From: Pseudofrankia inefficax
Lineage (GTDB): Bacteria; Actinomycetota; Actinomycetes; Frankiales; Frankiaceae
NCBI RefSeq assembly: GCF_000166135.1
Contig: NC_014666.1
Location: 1,922,001 to 1,986,000 of the forward strand
Length of the DNA: 64,000 nt
Direction: 5' to 3'
Part shown: positions 18,029 to 26,203 of the stretch, one piece after another
Numbering within the stretch: position 1 is the stretch's first letter
Layout of the letters: the number at the start of each line of letters is the position of its first letter
Position numbers and translations under genes: made by a program
The notes under the pieces: generated by a model
Told to the model about the DNA's origin: nothing
The model's database searches: none
Seen by the model: the letters and a program-made list of their open reading frames with translations, nothing else

Positions 18029-19378
18029 TCAGTCGAGGCACGCGAGCAGGCTCCGGAGCGCGGCCGGGTCGCCGGTGACGGTGTAGCGCTCCGGCGCGGT
18101 GTACTCGGGACGGCCCACGATCGGGCTGTGCAGGATCCTGATGTAGTCGGGCGCGTCGCAGACCACGGCCGCGTCGACAGGTGCGTCGTCGAGCGGCCCC
18201 GTCGTCAGCTTCCCGTTCTCGAGGCTGGCTAGCAGGGTCCCGTCGGGGAAGCGGAACGCGACGCGGAGCCTTTCCTGCTGTGCCACGTTCCCGGTGAACA
18301 TGTGTCGCAGCCCGAGGGCGAAGTTGGCGACGGTCGAGACGTCAGGCTTGAAGTCGAGGTAACGCACCCGCTTGGCGGGGTTGCGCGTGGCCGTCCGCTC
18401 CGCCTGGGTGCCTGACTGCACATAGACCGGTTCGGGGCGCCCGCGAAGCGGAAGCAGGACGTCGTTGCGAAAGCGCGCCTTGTCGGCGAGATACGGGCCG
18501 ATCACGTCCTCGCCGGCCGGGCAGACCGCCATGCAGTAGGCGGACTTGTAGGCCGGCTCGAACGCCAGGGACTGCAGCATCGACTGGGTCTCGTCGTCCC
18601 GGAACTTCGCGCGGTAGGCGCTCGCGTCGCCGGCGGCCACGGCCTCGACCCAGTCGGCGGCGCTGAACGGGAACTCACGGTAGTTGTGCCCGAGGCAGGC
18701 GAAGAAGTCGAACTCGCCGACGTTGCTGATCGCCCCGACCGGGCAGGCCGCGACGCACAGATTGCAGCCCAGGCATGGGTTGTAGTCCAGCGGCTGGTTG
18801 TAGGCGTCGATCTCGGCGTCGATCAGGACCGTGTCGAGCAGCAGGAAGTTCCCGAACTTCGGATGGATGACGTTGCGGTTGATGCCCATGTGGCCCATGC
18901 CCGCCTCGACGGCCACGACCTTCTGCGCGATGCCCCAGGTGACCTCGCCGGGCGGGGCCTGGACGTCCATCGGGAAGCCGATGTTGGTCGACACCGCGCG
19001 GACACCGGCCTCGGCCAGGAGCGTGCAGATGGTCGCCGCCGCACTTTCGAGCTTCTCCCCGGTGCGGTGCCAGGCGTTGTTCGCCGTCGCGCGCGAGGTG
19101 GACCGGATCGCGTCCCGGTTGGAGATCCCGACCAGGCAGATCAGCGCCTTGGTGGCGGGGAACAGCCGGCGGGCGTTGGCGGACTCCCCGCCCAGGCCGG
19201 CCCGGTCGACGTCGACGAAACCGACGTCGTCGGCCCCGGCGCGCAGGCACAGCTCGCGCAGCCACTCGGCCCCGACCCGGTCGCGTGGCCGCTGGACGGT
19301 CAACGTGGCCTCGTACGCCCGCCGGGCGTTCTCGGCTTCGTCGGTGCCTCGGAAGATCCGTCGCGTCTCGTTCGCCAT
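18029..19378 (-). CDS. [4Fe-4S] protein, QueG/reductive-dehalogenase-like, with C-terminal SCP2-like domain
   Basis: A 449-residue soluble protein. The middle has a full ferredoxin motif, Cys202-x2-Cys205-x2-Cys208-x3-Cys212-Pro, and a second, shorter CxxxCP at 282-287. This is the arrangement of epoxyqueuosine-reductase/reductive-dehalogenase-like Fe-S modules, but I see no clear cobalamin site. Residues ~340-449 (GTLLASLENGKLTTGP..., ADYIRILHSPIVGR) look like an SCP2 sterol-carrier fold. The gene is divergent from an HxlR regulator that has the same kind of C-terminal domain, with a dyad between them, so control by that regulator is likely. The substrate is unknown; a hydrophobic ligand bound by SCP2 is plausible. 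Confidence 0.75.
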   Translation of the reverse strand: MANETRRIFRGTDEAENARRAYEATLTVQRPRDRVGAEWLRELCLRAGADDVGFVDVDRAGLGGESANARRLFPATKALICLVGISNRDAIRSTSRATANNAWHRTGEKLESAAATICTLLAEAGVRAVSTNIGFPMDVQAPPGEVTWGIAQKVVAVEAGMGHMGINRNVIHPKFGNFLLLDTVLIDAEIDAYNQPLDYNPCLGCNLCVAACPVGAISNVGEFDFFACLGHNYREFPFSAADWVEAVAAGDASAYRAKFRDDETQSMLQSLAFEPAYKSAYCMAVCPAGEDVIGPYLADKARFRNDVLLPLRGRPEPVYVQSGTQAERTATRNPAKRVRYLDFKPDVSTVANFALGLRHMFTGNVAQQERLRVAFRFPDGTLLASLENGKLTTGPLDDAPVDAAVVCDAPDYIRILHSPIVGRPEYTAPERYTVTGDPAALRSLLACLD

Positions 19379-19389
19379 GCCGAGAAAAG

Positions 19390-19407
19390 TATCATAGAGA
19401 TAGTATA
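19390..19407. promoter_or_regulatory. Probable HxlR operator (TATCAT-AGAG-ATAGTATA)
   Basis: An AT-rich imperfect dyad in the 54-bp gap between the divergent Fe-S gene and the HxlR gene. Read on the minus strand it contains TACTATC, which recurs in the perfect dyad at 21322-21340. TACTAT/ATAGTA-type boxes are typical of HxlR/DUF24 regulators, so autoregulation plus control of the Fe-S gene is a reasonable inference. Confidence 0.55.
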
Positions 19408-19432
19408 TTCACGACAGGATTAGACTCGACGA

Positions 19433-20119
19433 GTGCCGACCACGCCGCGCTCCGGATACGCGCACTTCTGCATGCTCGCGAAGGCCCTTGAGCGGCTGGG
19501 GGATCGCTGGGCCCTGCTCGTCGTGCGTGACCTGCTGACCGGCCCGAAACGCTTCACCGACCTGATGGACCGGCTGGGCGGCATCACCCCGCGGACCCTG
19601 ACGCAACGACTGCGTGACCTGGAGTCGGACGGGCTCGTCCTGGTCGACCGGGAGCCTGGCCGCCGCGAGGTCTGGTACAGCCTCACACCGGTCGGACTGG
19701 ACCTCGCGCCCGCGCTGGAGGAGCTGTCGCTCTGGGGGCTGCGCCATCTCGCCGCGCCCCCCGTGCCCGGTGAACCGGCCCACCCGGAGCACCTGCTCAA
19801 CGGCGTGCGCCTGTTCCTGGACCGCTGGGGGCTCGACGTGGGCCCGGTCAGCTGGGTCTTCCGGACGCTCGACCACGACGACGTCTACACCCTCAGCGGG
19901 CGGGGCGGTCGCTGGACGCTCACCGCCGGAGCGGCCCCGAACCCGGGCGTCGAGCTGAGCGGCGACAGGCGGGATCTGGCCGCCTACTTCGCCACCCTCC
20001 ACCCGGCGCGCGCCGCCGGTCACCCGGGCGTCCGCCTCCAGGGCGGCGACCGCGAGATCGCCAGGTTTCTCGACGCGCTCGCCGACTTCCCGCGGCTGCC
20101 GCCGGTCGAGGTGCCCTGA
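19433..20119 (+). CDS. HxlR-family regulator with C-terminal SCP2-like domain
   Basis: A 228-residue protein, GTG start at 19433. Residues ~12-100 form the HxlR winged helix (CMLAKALERLGDRWALLVVRDLL, then FTDLMDRLGGITPRTLTQRLRDLESDGLV). Residues ~120-220 (WVFRTLDHDDVYTL..., GVELSGDRRDLAAYF) look like an SCP2 sterol-carrier-type ligand domain, which would let the regulator sense a hydrophobic molecule. It is divergent from the Fe-S/SCP2 protein across a short operator-bearing gap. Its stop codon lies inside a 16-bp tandem repeat. Confidence 0.83.
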   Translation: MPTTPRSGYAHFCMLAKALERLGDRWALLVVRDLLTGPKRFTDLMDRLGGITPRTLTQRLRDLESDGLVLVDREPGRREVWYSLTPVGLDLAPALEELSLWGLRHLAAPPVPGEPAHPEHLLNGVRLFLDRWGLDVGPVSWVFRTLDHDDVYTLSGRGGRWTLTAGAAPNPGVELSGDRRDLAAYFATLHPARAAGHPGVRLQGGDREIARFLDALADFPRLPPVEVP

Positions 20120-20204
20120 CCTTCAGGTGCCCTGACCTTCAGGTGCCCTGACCTTCAGGTGCCCTGACCTTCAGGTGCCCTGACCTTCAGGTGCCCTGAC
20201 CCTC
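20109..20204 (+). repeat. Six tandem copies of a 16-bp unit (AGGTGCCCTGACCTTC)
   Basis: Five perfect copies and a sixth with one change (last bases CCCTC) run head to tail. The first unit contains the last codons and the TGA stop of the HxlR gene. Because 16 is not a multiple of 3, each unit presents its TGA in a different frame. It looks like a slippage-prone VNTR at a gene end. Confidence 0.95.
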
Positions 20205-20219
20205 GGGGATTTCTGACCC

Positions 20220-20834
20220 TCAAGCTTCCTGCGCCAGCGTGGCGTCCCCGGGATCGGCGAGCGCCGCCTGGACGATGATCCGCGCCACCCAGCGGCTGAC
20301 CAGGTCAGCCTCGTCGTCGGTCAGCCCGGCGACGTCGACCAGCGAAAGCCGCGCCTCGATGCCGACCGTCAGTGCCAGTGCCGCCGCGACCCGCCGGAAC
20401 GCCGTGGGCGACAGCTGGGCCCGCACGGGCTCGAGAACCTGCTCGATCCACGCCATGCGGCGCAGGCCGCGGCGCGGGCCGTCGGCGTCTCGCGGCGCGT
20501 CCAGCGTGGTCCGCACGAGGGTGCGCAGCGACTGCTCGTTGCGCAGTGTCATCTGGTTGATCGTCGAGACGAGCTCGTCGACGCGGTCGACAGGGTCGGT
20601 CGCGGTGATCCGGCTGGTGACCTCGCCGGCCGTCAGCTCCAGCGCCGCGTCGGCGAGCAACTGGTCGGCGGTCGGGAAGTAGCGGTAGGCCGTCCGCCGG
20701 CTGACCAGGGCCTCGTCGGCGACCTGCGCGACAGTCGGCGTGACGCCCTGGGTGAGCAGGCGACCGGCGGCCTGGAGCAGTGCCGCCCTGGTGCGACGCC
20801 GCTGGTTGGACAGGACGGGGCTCTCTGCTGCCAT
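20220..20834 (-). CDS. TetR-family regulator
   Basis: A 204-residue protein. The N-terminal helix-turn-helix is RTRAALLQAAGRLLTQGVTPTVAQVADEALVSRRTAYRYF, at residues ~12-53. The ligand-binding half is of ordinary length. It is divergent from a small + strand gene, and the 91-bp gap holds a perfect 7-2-7 palindrome. That makes autorepression and repression of the neighbour likely. The ligand is unknown. Confidence 0.85.
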   Translation of the reverse strand: MAAESPVLSNQRRRTRAALLQAAGRLLTQGVTPTVAQVADEALVSRRTAYRYFPTADQLLADAALELTAGEVTSRITATDPVDRVDELVSTINQMTLRNEQSLRTLVRTTLDAPRDADGPRRGLRRMAWIEQVLEPVRAQLSPTAFRRVAAALALTVGIEARLSLVDVAGLTDDEADLVSRWVARIIVQAALADPGDATLAQEA

Positions 20835-20860
20835 GCCAGAATGCTACATGTTTGCCATCG

Positions 20861-20876
20861 TGGCACACATGTGCCA
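20861..20876. promoter_or_regulatory. TetR operator palindrome TGGCACA-CA-TGTGCCA
   Basis: A perfect inverted repeat with 7-bp arms and a 2-bp centre, midway between the divergent TetR gene and the small gene at 20926. This is the usual position and size of a TetR dimer site. Confidence 0.75.
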
Positions 20877-20925
20877 TTTTGGATTCGGCCGCAGACAGGC
20901 CCCCAACCCCTGGAGACGACACGTC

Positions 20926-21264
20926 ATGAACGCACCCGGCACCGTGAGCCACCAGCCCGCCATCCCGAACCCGGGAGGCTCGATCAGCTACCTCGTGGTG
21001 CGCCAGGCTGTGGCCGACATCCCGCGCTGGTTCGAGAACTTCTCGGCAAGCACGCCGGCCCGCCGGGCCGCCGGTGGCGGCGACCCCCTCGTCCTGATCG
21101 AGGACGAGGGGGCCGGCCAGGTGATGGTGATCATCCCGTTCTCGTCCGCGGAAGCGGCCGCGGCGTGGCGCTCCCGTCTGGGAGTTCAGCGGCAGACGGC
21201 CGCGGCGGGCGTGCGCACCGAGTCCGTCGAGGTGCGCGTACTCCGGTCGCTCGCCGGCGGCTGA
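20926..21264 (+). CDS. Small protein of unknown function, TetR-divergent
   Basis: A 112-residue protein with its ATG at 20926, behind TGGAGA. The sequence ISYLVVRQAVADIPRWFENFSA followed by VMVIIPFSSAEAAAAWRSRLG has the length and strand/helix pattern of dimeric alpha/beta-barrel (ABM-like) proteins, but I cannot assign it firmly. It is the only obvious target of the adjacent TetR regulator, so it probably acts in detoxification or degradation of a small molecule. Confidence 0.65.
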   Translation: MNAPGTVSHQPAIPNPGGSISYLVVRQAVADIPRWFENFSASTPARRAAGGGDPLVLIEDEGAGQVMVIIPFSSAEAAAAWRSRLGVQRQTAAAGVRTESVEVRVLRSLAGG

Positions 21265-21321
21265 TCTCCCCGCGGCTGCCGACTGAGTCCGGTGGCCGAC
21301 AGCTCAATCCTGCCATGAAAA

Positions 21322-21340
21322 TACTATCATTAATATAGTA
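21322..21340. promoter_or_regulatory. Perfect TACTAT-N7-ATAGTA dyad
   Basis: TACTAT at 21322-21327 and ATAGTA at 21335-21340, with an AT-only spacer except for one C, form an HxlR-type box. It shares TACTATC with the dyad at 19390-19407. It lies 214 bp upstream of the hemerythrin gene, so the HxlR protein of 19433 may also act here. Confidence 0.5.
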
Positions 21341-21397
21341 ATTATGACCTCCGTGCTCCCGCTTGTCCCGGGCATCGCTCGGCCCGCGCACCGGTCG

Positions 21398-21472
21398 TGA
21401 TCGCCGTCTGGGCCCTGAGGTGGTCGTAGAAATGCCCCCGGCACGACCATCACAGGGCCAAAACAGCGATCA
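21398..21472 (+). repeat. Dispersed palindromic repeat, copy 1
   Basis: About 75 bp bounded by TGATCGCCG on the left and AGCGATCA on the right. The right arm CAGGGCCAAAAC is shared by all four copies in the window. The arms can pair into a long imperfect hairpin. It is intergenic, upstream of the hemerythrin gene. Confidence 0.85.
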
Positions 21473-21554
21473 AGTAATCCTGGCGGCGCGACCGCGCCCG
21501 GCTTCGGCCCGTGGGTCGAATGTGAACGCTTCGATGTCGAGAAAGAGACAACAA

Positions 21555-22229
21555 ATGGCAGTCAACACTCATGACATGGTCGTCGTGCATCGTGCTTTCA
21601 GGCGTGAGTTCGGCCTGCTGCCGAGGATGGTCACCGGCGTCTTCGCCGACGACGGCCGGCGGGTACGGATTGTGCACGACCACGCCCGTGAGATGGTCTC
21701 GGCGCTTCACTATCACCACCAGGGCGAGGACGAGCTGCTCTGGCCCAGGCTGCGGGAGCGCGCCCCTTCTCAGGCCGGCCCGCTGCGGCGCATGGAAATC
21801 GAGCACGCCCAGATCAGCGCCCTGCTGGACACCGTCGAACGGGCCCTGCCCGTCTGGGCGCAGGCACCGACGACGAGTGCCACCGTCGAACTGGCCGCGC
21901 TCCTCGAGGAGATCTCGTCCCAGCTTGCCGTCCACCTGGACGACGAGGAAGAACAGCTACTTCCGGTCGCGGCGGAACAGCTGAGTCCACCGGAATGGGC
22001 CGAGCTCGGCCGGCGCGGCCTGGCGTCGATGCCCCGGTCACGTTCACTGGTCTTCCTCGCCCACATTCTGGAGGAGGCCAGCTCCGACGAGGCGCGGGCA
22101 TTTCTCGGCCACCTCCCGCCGCCCGTGCGCGTCCTCTGCCGCCTGGTCGGAAAGCCCAGGCACCGGCGGGAGACCGCGCACCAGCGGGCGGGAATCGACG
22201 TGGCGATGGCGAACCGAGGCACCCGGTGA
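21555..22229 (+). CDS. Hemerythrin HHE domain protein
   Basis: A 224-residue protein. The ATG at 21555 follows AGAAAGAGA; an in-frame ATG at 21534 has poorer spacing. The first ~140 residues form a four-helix hemerythrin bundle with the expected metal ligands: His in VVVHRAFRRE, His in LHYHHQGEDELLWP, His in IEHAQIS and HLDDEEEQLLP near the end. It should bind a di-iron centre and O2 or NO. The tail (~160-224) is of unknown role. Its stop overlaps the GTG of the lipoprotein gene (GTGA), so the two are probably co-translated. Confidence 0.87.
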   Translation: MAVNTHDMVVVHRAFRREFGLLPRMVTGVFADDGRRVRIVHDHAREMVSALHYHHQGEDELLWPRLRERAPSQAGPLRRMEIEHAQISALLDTVERALPVWAQAPTTSATVELAALLEEISSQLAVHLDDEEEQLLPVAAEQLSPPEWAELGRRGLASMPRSRSLVFLAHILEEASSDEARAFLGHLPPPVRVLCRLVGKPRHRRETAHQRAGIDVAMANRGTR

Positions 22230-23755
22230 CCAGGCCACCAGCCCGCAGACGCGCCGGTCACGTCCTCGCGGCGACGGCGGCGACCGCGGCGCTGCTCGCT
22301 GTGGCGTCGGCGGGATGCGCTGGTCCTGACGGGCGTCATGCTCAAGGGGCGGTCTCGCGGGCCGCGACGTCGGCGGCGGTCCCGACGGCCAACCACGCCG
22401 CCCCTGCCCGCGGGGGCGCGCAGGACGCCTCGGTGTCCACGGGGGTGCGGGTCGCGGCGCGCGACCCGCGGCTGGTCCGGCTCGGTACGACCGACCTCGC
22501 GTTGCAGTTCGAGTTCGCCAATCAGGGCACGGAGAGCATCAGCCCAGCCGACCTCGGCACGGATCCGCTCACCCATGTGATCGCGTTCCTCGTCGACCTG
22601 CCGCGCGGCACCGGGTATGCCACCCAGCGCACGCCACAGGCCAACCCGGACATCGACGGCTCCGGTCCCGACGAGGCCCGCGCGAGCGCGACCACGGAGA
22701 AGGACGTCGCGGCCGGCCAGACCGAGACGGTCACCCTCGTCTTCCCGGCGCCACCGGCGGAGGCCACCTCGATGCTGGTGCTGGTCGACGGATTCGTCCC
22801 GGTCGAGGTGCCGATCCAGGCCCAGGGCTCGGCCGCGCTCAAGGACGACCCGGTCCTGCACGTTCCGAGTTCGCCGCCGAACGAGCTGGACCCACCGGTC
22901 GCGCCGCTGGTCTGCGCGACCGAGACCGACCCGGCCGCGGCCACCCCGGCCCAGACGTCGTTCCGCCTGCCCAGCGACGTCCTGTTCGCCTTCGGCAGCT
23001 CGACCCTGTCCCCGTCCGCGGCCCGCGCGATCGACGCGCTGGCCCACCAGATCACGGCCACCTCCGGCACGGTCACGATCGCCGGCTACACCGACTCCAT
23101 CGGCACCGACGCCGACAACCAGGCCCTGTCGCTGGCACGGGCGTCCGCCGTGCGGCAGGCGATAGCCGCGACGCTCGGCCCGGACTTCACCTACAAGGCC
23201 GTGGGCTTCGGCGAGACCAGCCCGGTCGCGCCCAACACCCACCAGGACGGCAGCGACAACCCCGACGGCCGCGCGCGCAACCGGCGGGTCGAGCTGACGG
23301 TCGACGCGGCGACGGGCGACACGTCGCAGCCGCCGCCCACCAGCGAGGCGCCCAATGTCTCACTCGACGGGACCCCGCTCACCCCCGCGGTGCAAACCGT
23401 CACGGCCCTTCCCGGATTCACTCTCGCTCAGGTCGCGATTCACAACTCCGGCACCGCCGACAGGGAGCTGGGCTACTACAACGACCCGAACCGCGTCGGA
23501 CCGGACGGCATCCGCGCCGACGACGGAGGCGAGCTCAGTCTCGCCACGGCGACAGGCGGCCGGCTGCGGCCCTGTGCCTTCACGCCGTCCTGGTGGGGGC
23601 TGCTCGCCAACGGCACCGGCGCCGACACGGTTCCCGCCGGCGGCACCCTCGTCCAGTGGGCCCTGTTCGGGCCGCTGCCCGCGAACCAGAAGTCGATCGA
23701 CGTCGTGGTCGGCGGCTACGCCAAGGCGCTTCCGGCACGGGTGGCGTCCGGCTGA
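22226..23755 (+). CDS. OmpA-family lipoprotein
   Basis: A 509-residue protein with a GTG start that overlaps the hemerythrin stop by 4 bp. An N-terminal arginine-rich lipoprotein signal ends in VASAGC (Cys31). Residues ~245-360 form an OmpA C-terminal peptidoglycan-binding domain (LPSDVLFAFGSSTLSPSAAR, GYTDSIGTDADNQALSLARA, NRRVELTV). The parts before and after are beta-rich and unassigned. It is predicted to be anchored in the membrane and to touch peptidoglycan. The long open frame upstream of 22226 is only the shadow of the hemerythrin gene. Confidence 0.85.
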   Translation: MTRPPARRRAGHVLAATAATAALLAVASAGCAGPDGRHAQGAVSRAATSAAVPTANHAAPARGGAQDASVSTGVRVAARDPRLVRLGTTDLALQFEFANQGTESISPADLGTDPLTHVIAFLVDLPRGTGYATQRTPQANPDIDGSGPDEARASATTEKDVAAGQTETVTLVFPAPPAEATSMLVLVDGFVPVEVPIQAQGSAALKDDPVLHVPSSPPNELDPPVAPLVCATETDPAAATPAQTSFRLPSDVLFAFGSSTLSPSAARAIDALAHQITATSGTVTIAGYTDSIGTDADNQALSLARASAVRQAIAATLGPDFTYKAVGFGETSPVAPNTHQDGSDNPDGRARNRRVELTVDAATGDTSQPPPTSEAPNVSLDGTPLTPAVQTVTALPGFTLAQVAIHNSGTADRELGYYNDPNRVGPDGIRADDGGELSLATATGGRLRPCAFTPSWWGLLANGTGADTVPAGGTLVQWALFGPLPANQKSIDVVVGGYAKALPARVASG

Positions 23756-23799
23756 CGAGGGCGCAGCCGCCTCCGGGCCCGCGGCGAGAGGACCGCGGC

Positions 23800-24636
23800 C
23801 TACCGGCGTGGCCTCGACGGATGGCTCGCGCCGACCGGGGCTGGCCCGCGTTGGCAGCGTGGACACCAGTAGGTGACGCGCCCTTCCTCGGGCGCGTCGC
23901 TGGGAGCCTGCTCGGCCATCCGAATGGCCGTGCCGCACCGGCGGCACGGCCGCCGGCCGCGGCCGTAGACCCACAGCTGCTCGCCCGGCCGGGCCGACCC
24001 GGTCGTCACCCGCACCGGTCGCTCCGCGTTGAGCACGATCAGCTGACGGGCTCGATCGACGACGCTGTCGAGCTCGGGAACGTCGCCGATTCGGGTCCAC
24101 GGCGAGAGTCCCGCGACGAAACACGCCTCGATCCGGTAGACGTTCCCGAGCCCCGCGAGCACGGTCTGATCCAGCAGGACCGAGCCGATTTCGCGTTCCG
24201 GGTGGGTCCGGGCGTTGGCCAGCACCCGGGCGAGGTCCCAGTCCGGACCGAGCACGTCAGGACCGAGGTGGCCCACGACCTTCGATTCGTCGGCGGTCCG
24301 CAGGACGTCGAGAACGGGCAGCCGATAGCCGACCGCGACGTGCCGCGCGTTGCCGAGCACCGCCCGGATCTGCCAGCCGGGACCGCCTCGCCATGCCTCG
24401 CCGGCGGCGAAGACGCGCCACGCGCCTTCCATCCGGAGGTGGGAATGCACCGTGACGCCGCCGGAACACCGCATCAGCAGGTGCTTGCCGCGAGGCACCA
24501 CCTCCAGCACCGTGCCGCCGGTCAGGTCGACGGTCGCGTACCGCGGCACCCGGAAGTCGCTCACGGACAGGACCTGGCCAGCGAGCGCCTGGTGCAGCCG
24601 GCGGGAGGCCTGCAGGACGGTGTCTCCTTCAGGCAC
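23800..24636 (-). CDS. nei: Endonuclease VIII-like DNA glycosylase (Fpg/Nei family)
   Basis: A 278-residue base-excision repair enzyme. The GTG at 24636 is chosen because the mature protein must begin Pro2-Glu3 (MPEGDTVLQA); the longer frame upstream lacks homology. Pro2 is the Schiff-base nucleophile and Glu3 the acid. PEGDT marks the Nei2 branch rather than Fpg. The helix-two-turn-helix is LLDQTVLAGLGNVYRIEACF. A C-terminal zinc finger has paired Cys in CRRCG and CPRCQ. It excises oxidised pyrimidines and nicks the abasic site. Confidence 0.9.
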   Translation of the reverse strand: MPEGDTVLQASRRLHQALAGQVLSVSDFRVPRYATVDLTGGTVLEVVPRGKHLLMRCSGGVTVHSHLRMEGAWRVFAAGEAWRGGPGWQIRAVLGNARHVAVGYRLPVLDVLRTADESKVVGHLGPDVLGPDWDLARVLANARTHPEREIGSVLLDQTVLAGLGNVYRIEACFVAGLSPWTRIGDVPELDSVVDRARQLIVLNAERPVRVTTGSARPGEQLWVYGRGRRPCRRCGTAIRMAEQAPSDAPEEGRVTYWCPRCQRGPAPVGASHPSRPRR

Positions 24637-24700
24637 GGGCGGCTCCCTAGAACGATCCTGTCTTTCGATTCTTACCTGGCCGGCAGACCGAACCCCCGGC

Positions 24701-26143
24701 TCAGTGCTCCAGCGCGGCGGCCTTGCGGGGCAGGAGGGGAACAGCCGCGAGGCAGACGACGCACAGCCCGAGGACGACGGCGACGCCGCGGATGACCGCG
24801 TGGGTCTGGCCGGTGGCGACGGCGGCGAAGTAGATCGAGGTGACGGTCGCCGACCCGATTCCGGCCGCAAGCTGCTGGACGGCGCTGATCGACCCGCTGG
24901 CGGCGCCGGCCTCGTCGTGGTCGATGTCGCCGAGGGCGGTGTCGAAGATCGAGCTGAAGCAGGTCCCGGCGCCGAGGCCGATCACGAGCGTGACCAGGGC
25001 GAGCTGCCACCAGGTGGCAGCGAGACCGGCGGAGGCGACCACCCACAGCATGAGGGCCGCTCCGGCGGCGGTGAGCAGCAGTCCGGCCAGGACGAGGGTC
25101 CGTCCCAGCCTGGTGATCAGGGCCATGCAGGAGCCGGCGGCGATGATGATCCCGATGGTCAGCGGCAGGAGGGCCAAGGAGGTCCGGGTGGGGGAGTAGC
25201 CCAGGCCGAGCTGGAAGAACAGCGAGATCACGTACATCAGGCCGTTGAAGGCGGCGAAGACGAGCAGGCCGACGACGAGCCCGGAGACGAAGCCGCGGCT
25301 GCGGAACAGCGTGGGCTTGATGAGCGGTTCGGCCGTGGTCGCCTGGCGGACCGCGAAAGCTCCGAAAAGGCAGAGACCCACCGCGAGTGACGCGATCGGG
25401 ATCGTGTGCCAGCCGTCCGACGAGCCGGTGATCAGGCCGTACAGCACGCCGAACATCGCGATGACCAGCAGGAGCGCGCCGAGCAGGTCGATGCGGGCCG
25501 ACGGGTCGGGCTCCAGGCGCGGCAGCACCCGAGCCGCGAGGATCAGGCCGGCGCCGCCCAGCACGATGTTGATCAGGAACATGGGCCGCCAGCCCAGTCC
25601 GAACAGGTTGGCGTCGATGAGGAAGCCGGCGAGGATCGGCCCGCCGACCGCGAAGATCCCGAGCATCGGGCCGAACGCGCCGAATGCCTTGGCGAGGGCG
25701 TCGCGCGGGAAGGTCTTCGTCATGATCGCCATTCCCTGGGGGATCAGCAGCGCCCCGAAGGCCCCCTGGCAGGTGCGCGCGACGACCAGCATCGCCGGGT
25801 CGACCGCGAGGCCGGCGACCGCCGACGCCACGACGAAGCCGGCCATGCCGACGAGGAGCATCCGGCGCTGCCCGAGCCGGTCACCGAGGCGGCCCCCGAG
25901 CACCAGCAGTGAGCCGAGGGCGAGCGCGTAGGAGGCGCCGAGCCATTTGACCAGGGCGGACCCGCCGCCGAGGTCGCGCACGATCGAGGGCGCGGCCACG
26001 TTGGTGATCGTCGCGTCGATCAGGTCGAGGGCGTCGGCGAGCAGCACGACGAGCAGGATCGGCCAGACGCGGTGCCGCGCGGCGGTCGTGCTGGCTGGAA
26101 CGGCGGGGGTGGCCGGAACTGCGGGGGAGGCGATATCGGTCAT
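24701..26143 (-). CDS. MFS drug exporter, DHA2 (EmrB/QacA) type
   Basis: A 480-residue integral membrane protein with about 14 hydrophobic segments. The DHA2 signatures are LDLIDATITNVAAPSI in TM1 and the loop 2-3 motif GGRLGDRLGQRRMLL. The ATG at 26143 is used, since the frame extends far upstream into non-coding sequence. It is divergent from a TetR gene, and two overlapping palindromes fill the gap, so this is a standard inducible efflux pair. The substrate is unknown. Confidence 0.9.
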   Translation of the reverse strand: MTDIASPAVPATPAVPASTTAARHRVWPILLVVLLADALDLIDATITNVAAPSIVRDLGGGSALVKWLGASYALALGSLLVLGGRLGDRLGQRRMLLVGMAGFVVASAVAGLAVDPAMLVVARTCQGAFGALLIPQGMAIMTKTFPRDALAKAFGAFGPMLGIFAVGGPILAGFLIDANLFGLGWRPMFLINIVLGGAGLILAARVLPRLEPDPSARIDLLGALLLVIAMFGVLYGLITGSSDGWHTIPIASLAVGLCLFGAFAVRQATTAEPLIKPTLFRSRGFVSGLVVGLLVFAAFNGLMYVISLFFQLGLGYSPTRTSLALLPLTIGIIIAAGSCMALITRLGRTLVLAGLLLTAAGAALMLWVVASAGLAATWWQLALVTLVIGLGAGTCFSSIFDTALGDIDHDEAGAASGSISAVQQLAAGIGSATVTSIYFAAVATGQTHAVIRGVAVVLGLCVVCLAAVPLLPRKAAALEH

Positions 26144-26153
26144 GGGGTCGAGA

Positions 26154-26185
26154 GTAACGAACATGTTCGTTACGAACAAGTTCGT
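26154..26185. promoter_or_regulatory. Two overlapping TetR operators
   Basis: A perfect 20-bp palindrome, GTAACGAACATGTTCGTTAC (26154-26173), is followed by ACGAAC-AA-GTTCGT (26172-26185). The dyad centres are 15 bp apart. This looks like cooperative binding of two TetR dimers over the divergent MFS/TetR promoters. Confidence 0.85.
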
Positions 26186-26203
26186 TCCGACTAGGATGAC
26201 GCT

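Noticed and set aside
20109-20204. CRISPR array
   Set aside because: The units are directly adjacent with no spacers and there are no cas genes; it is a simple tandem repeat.
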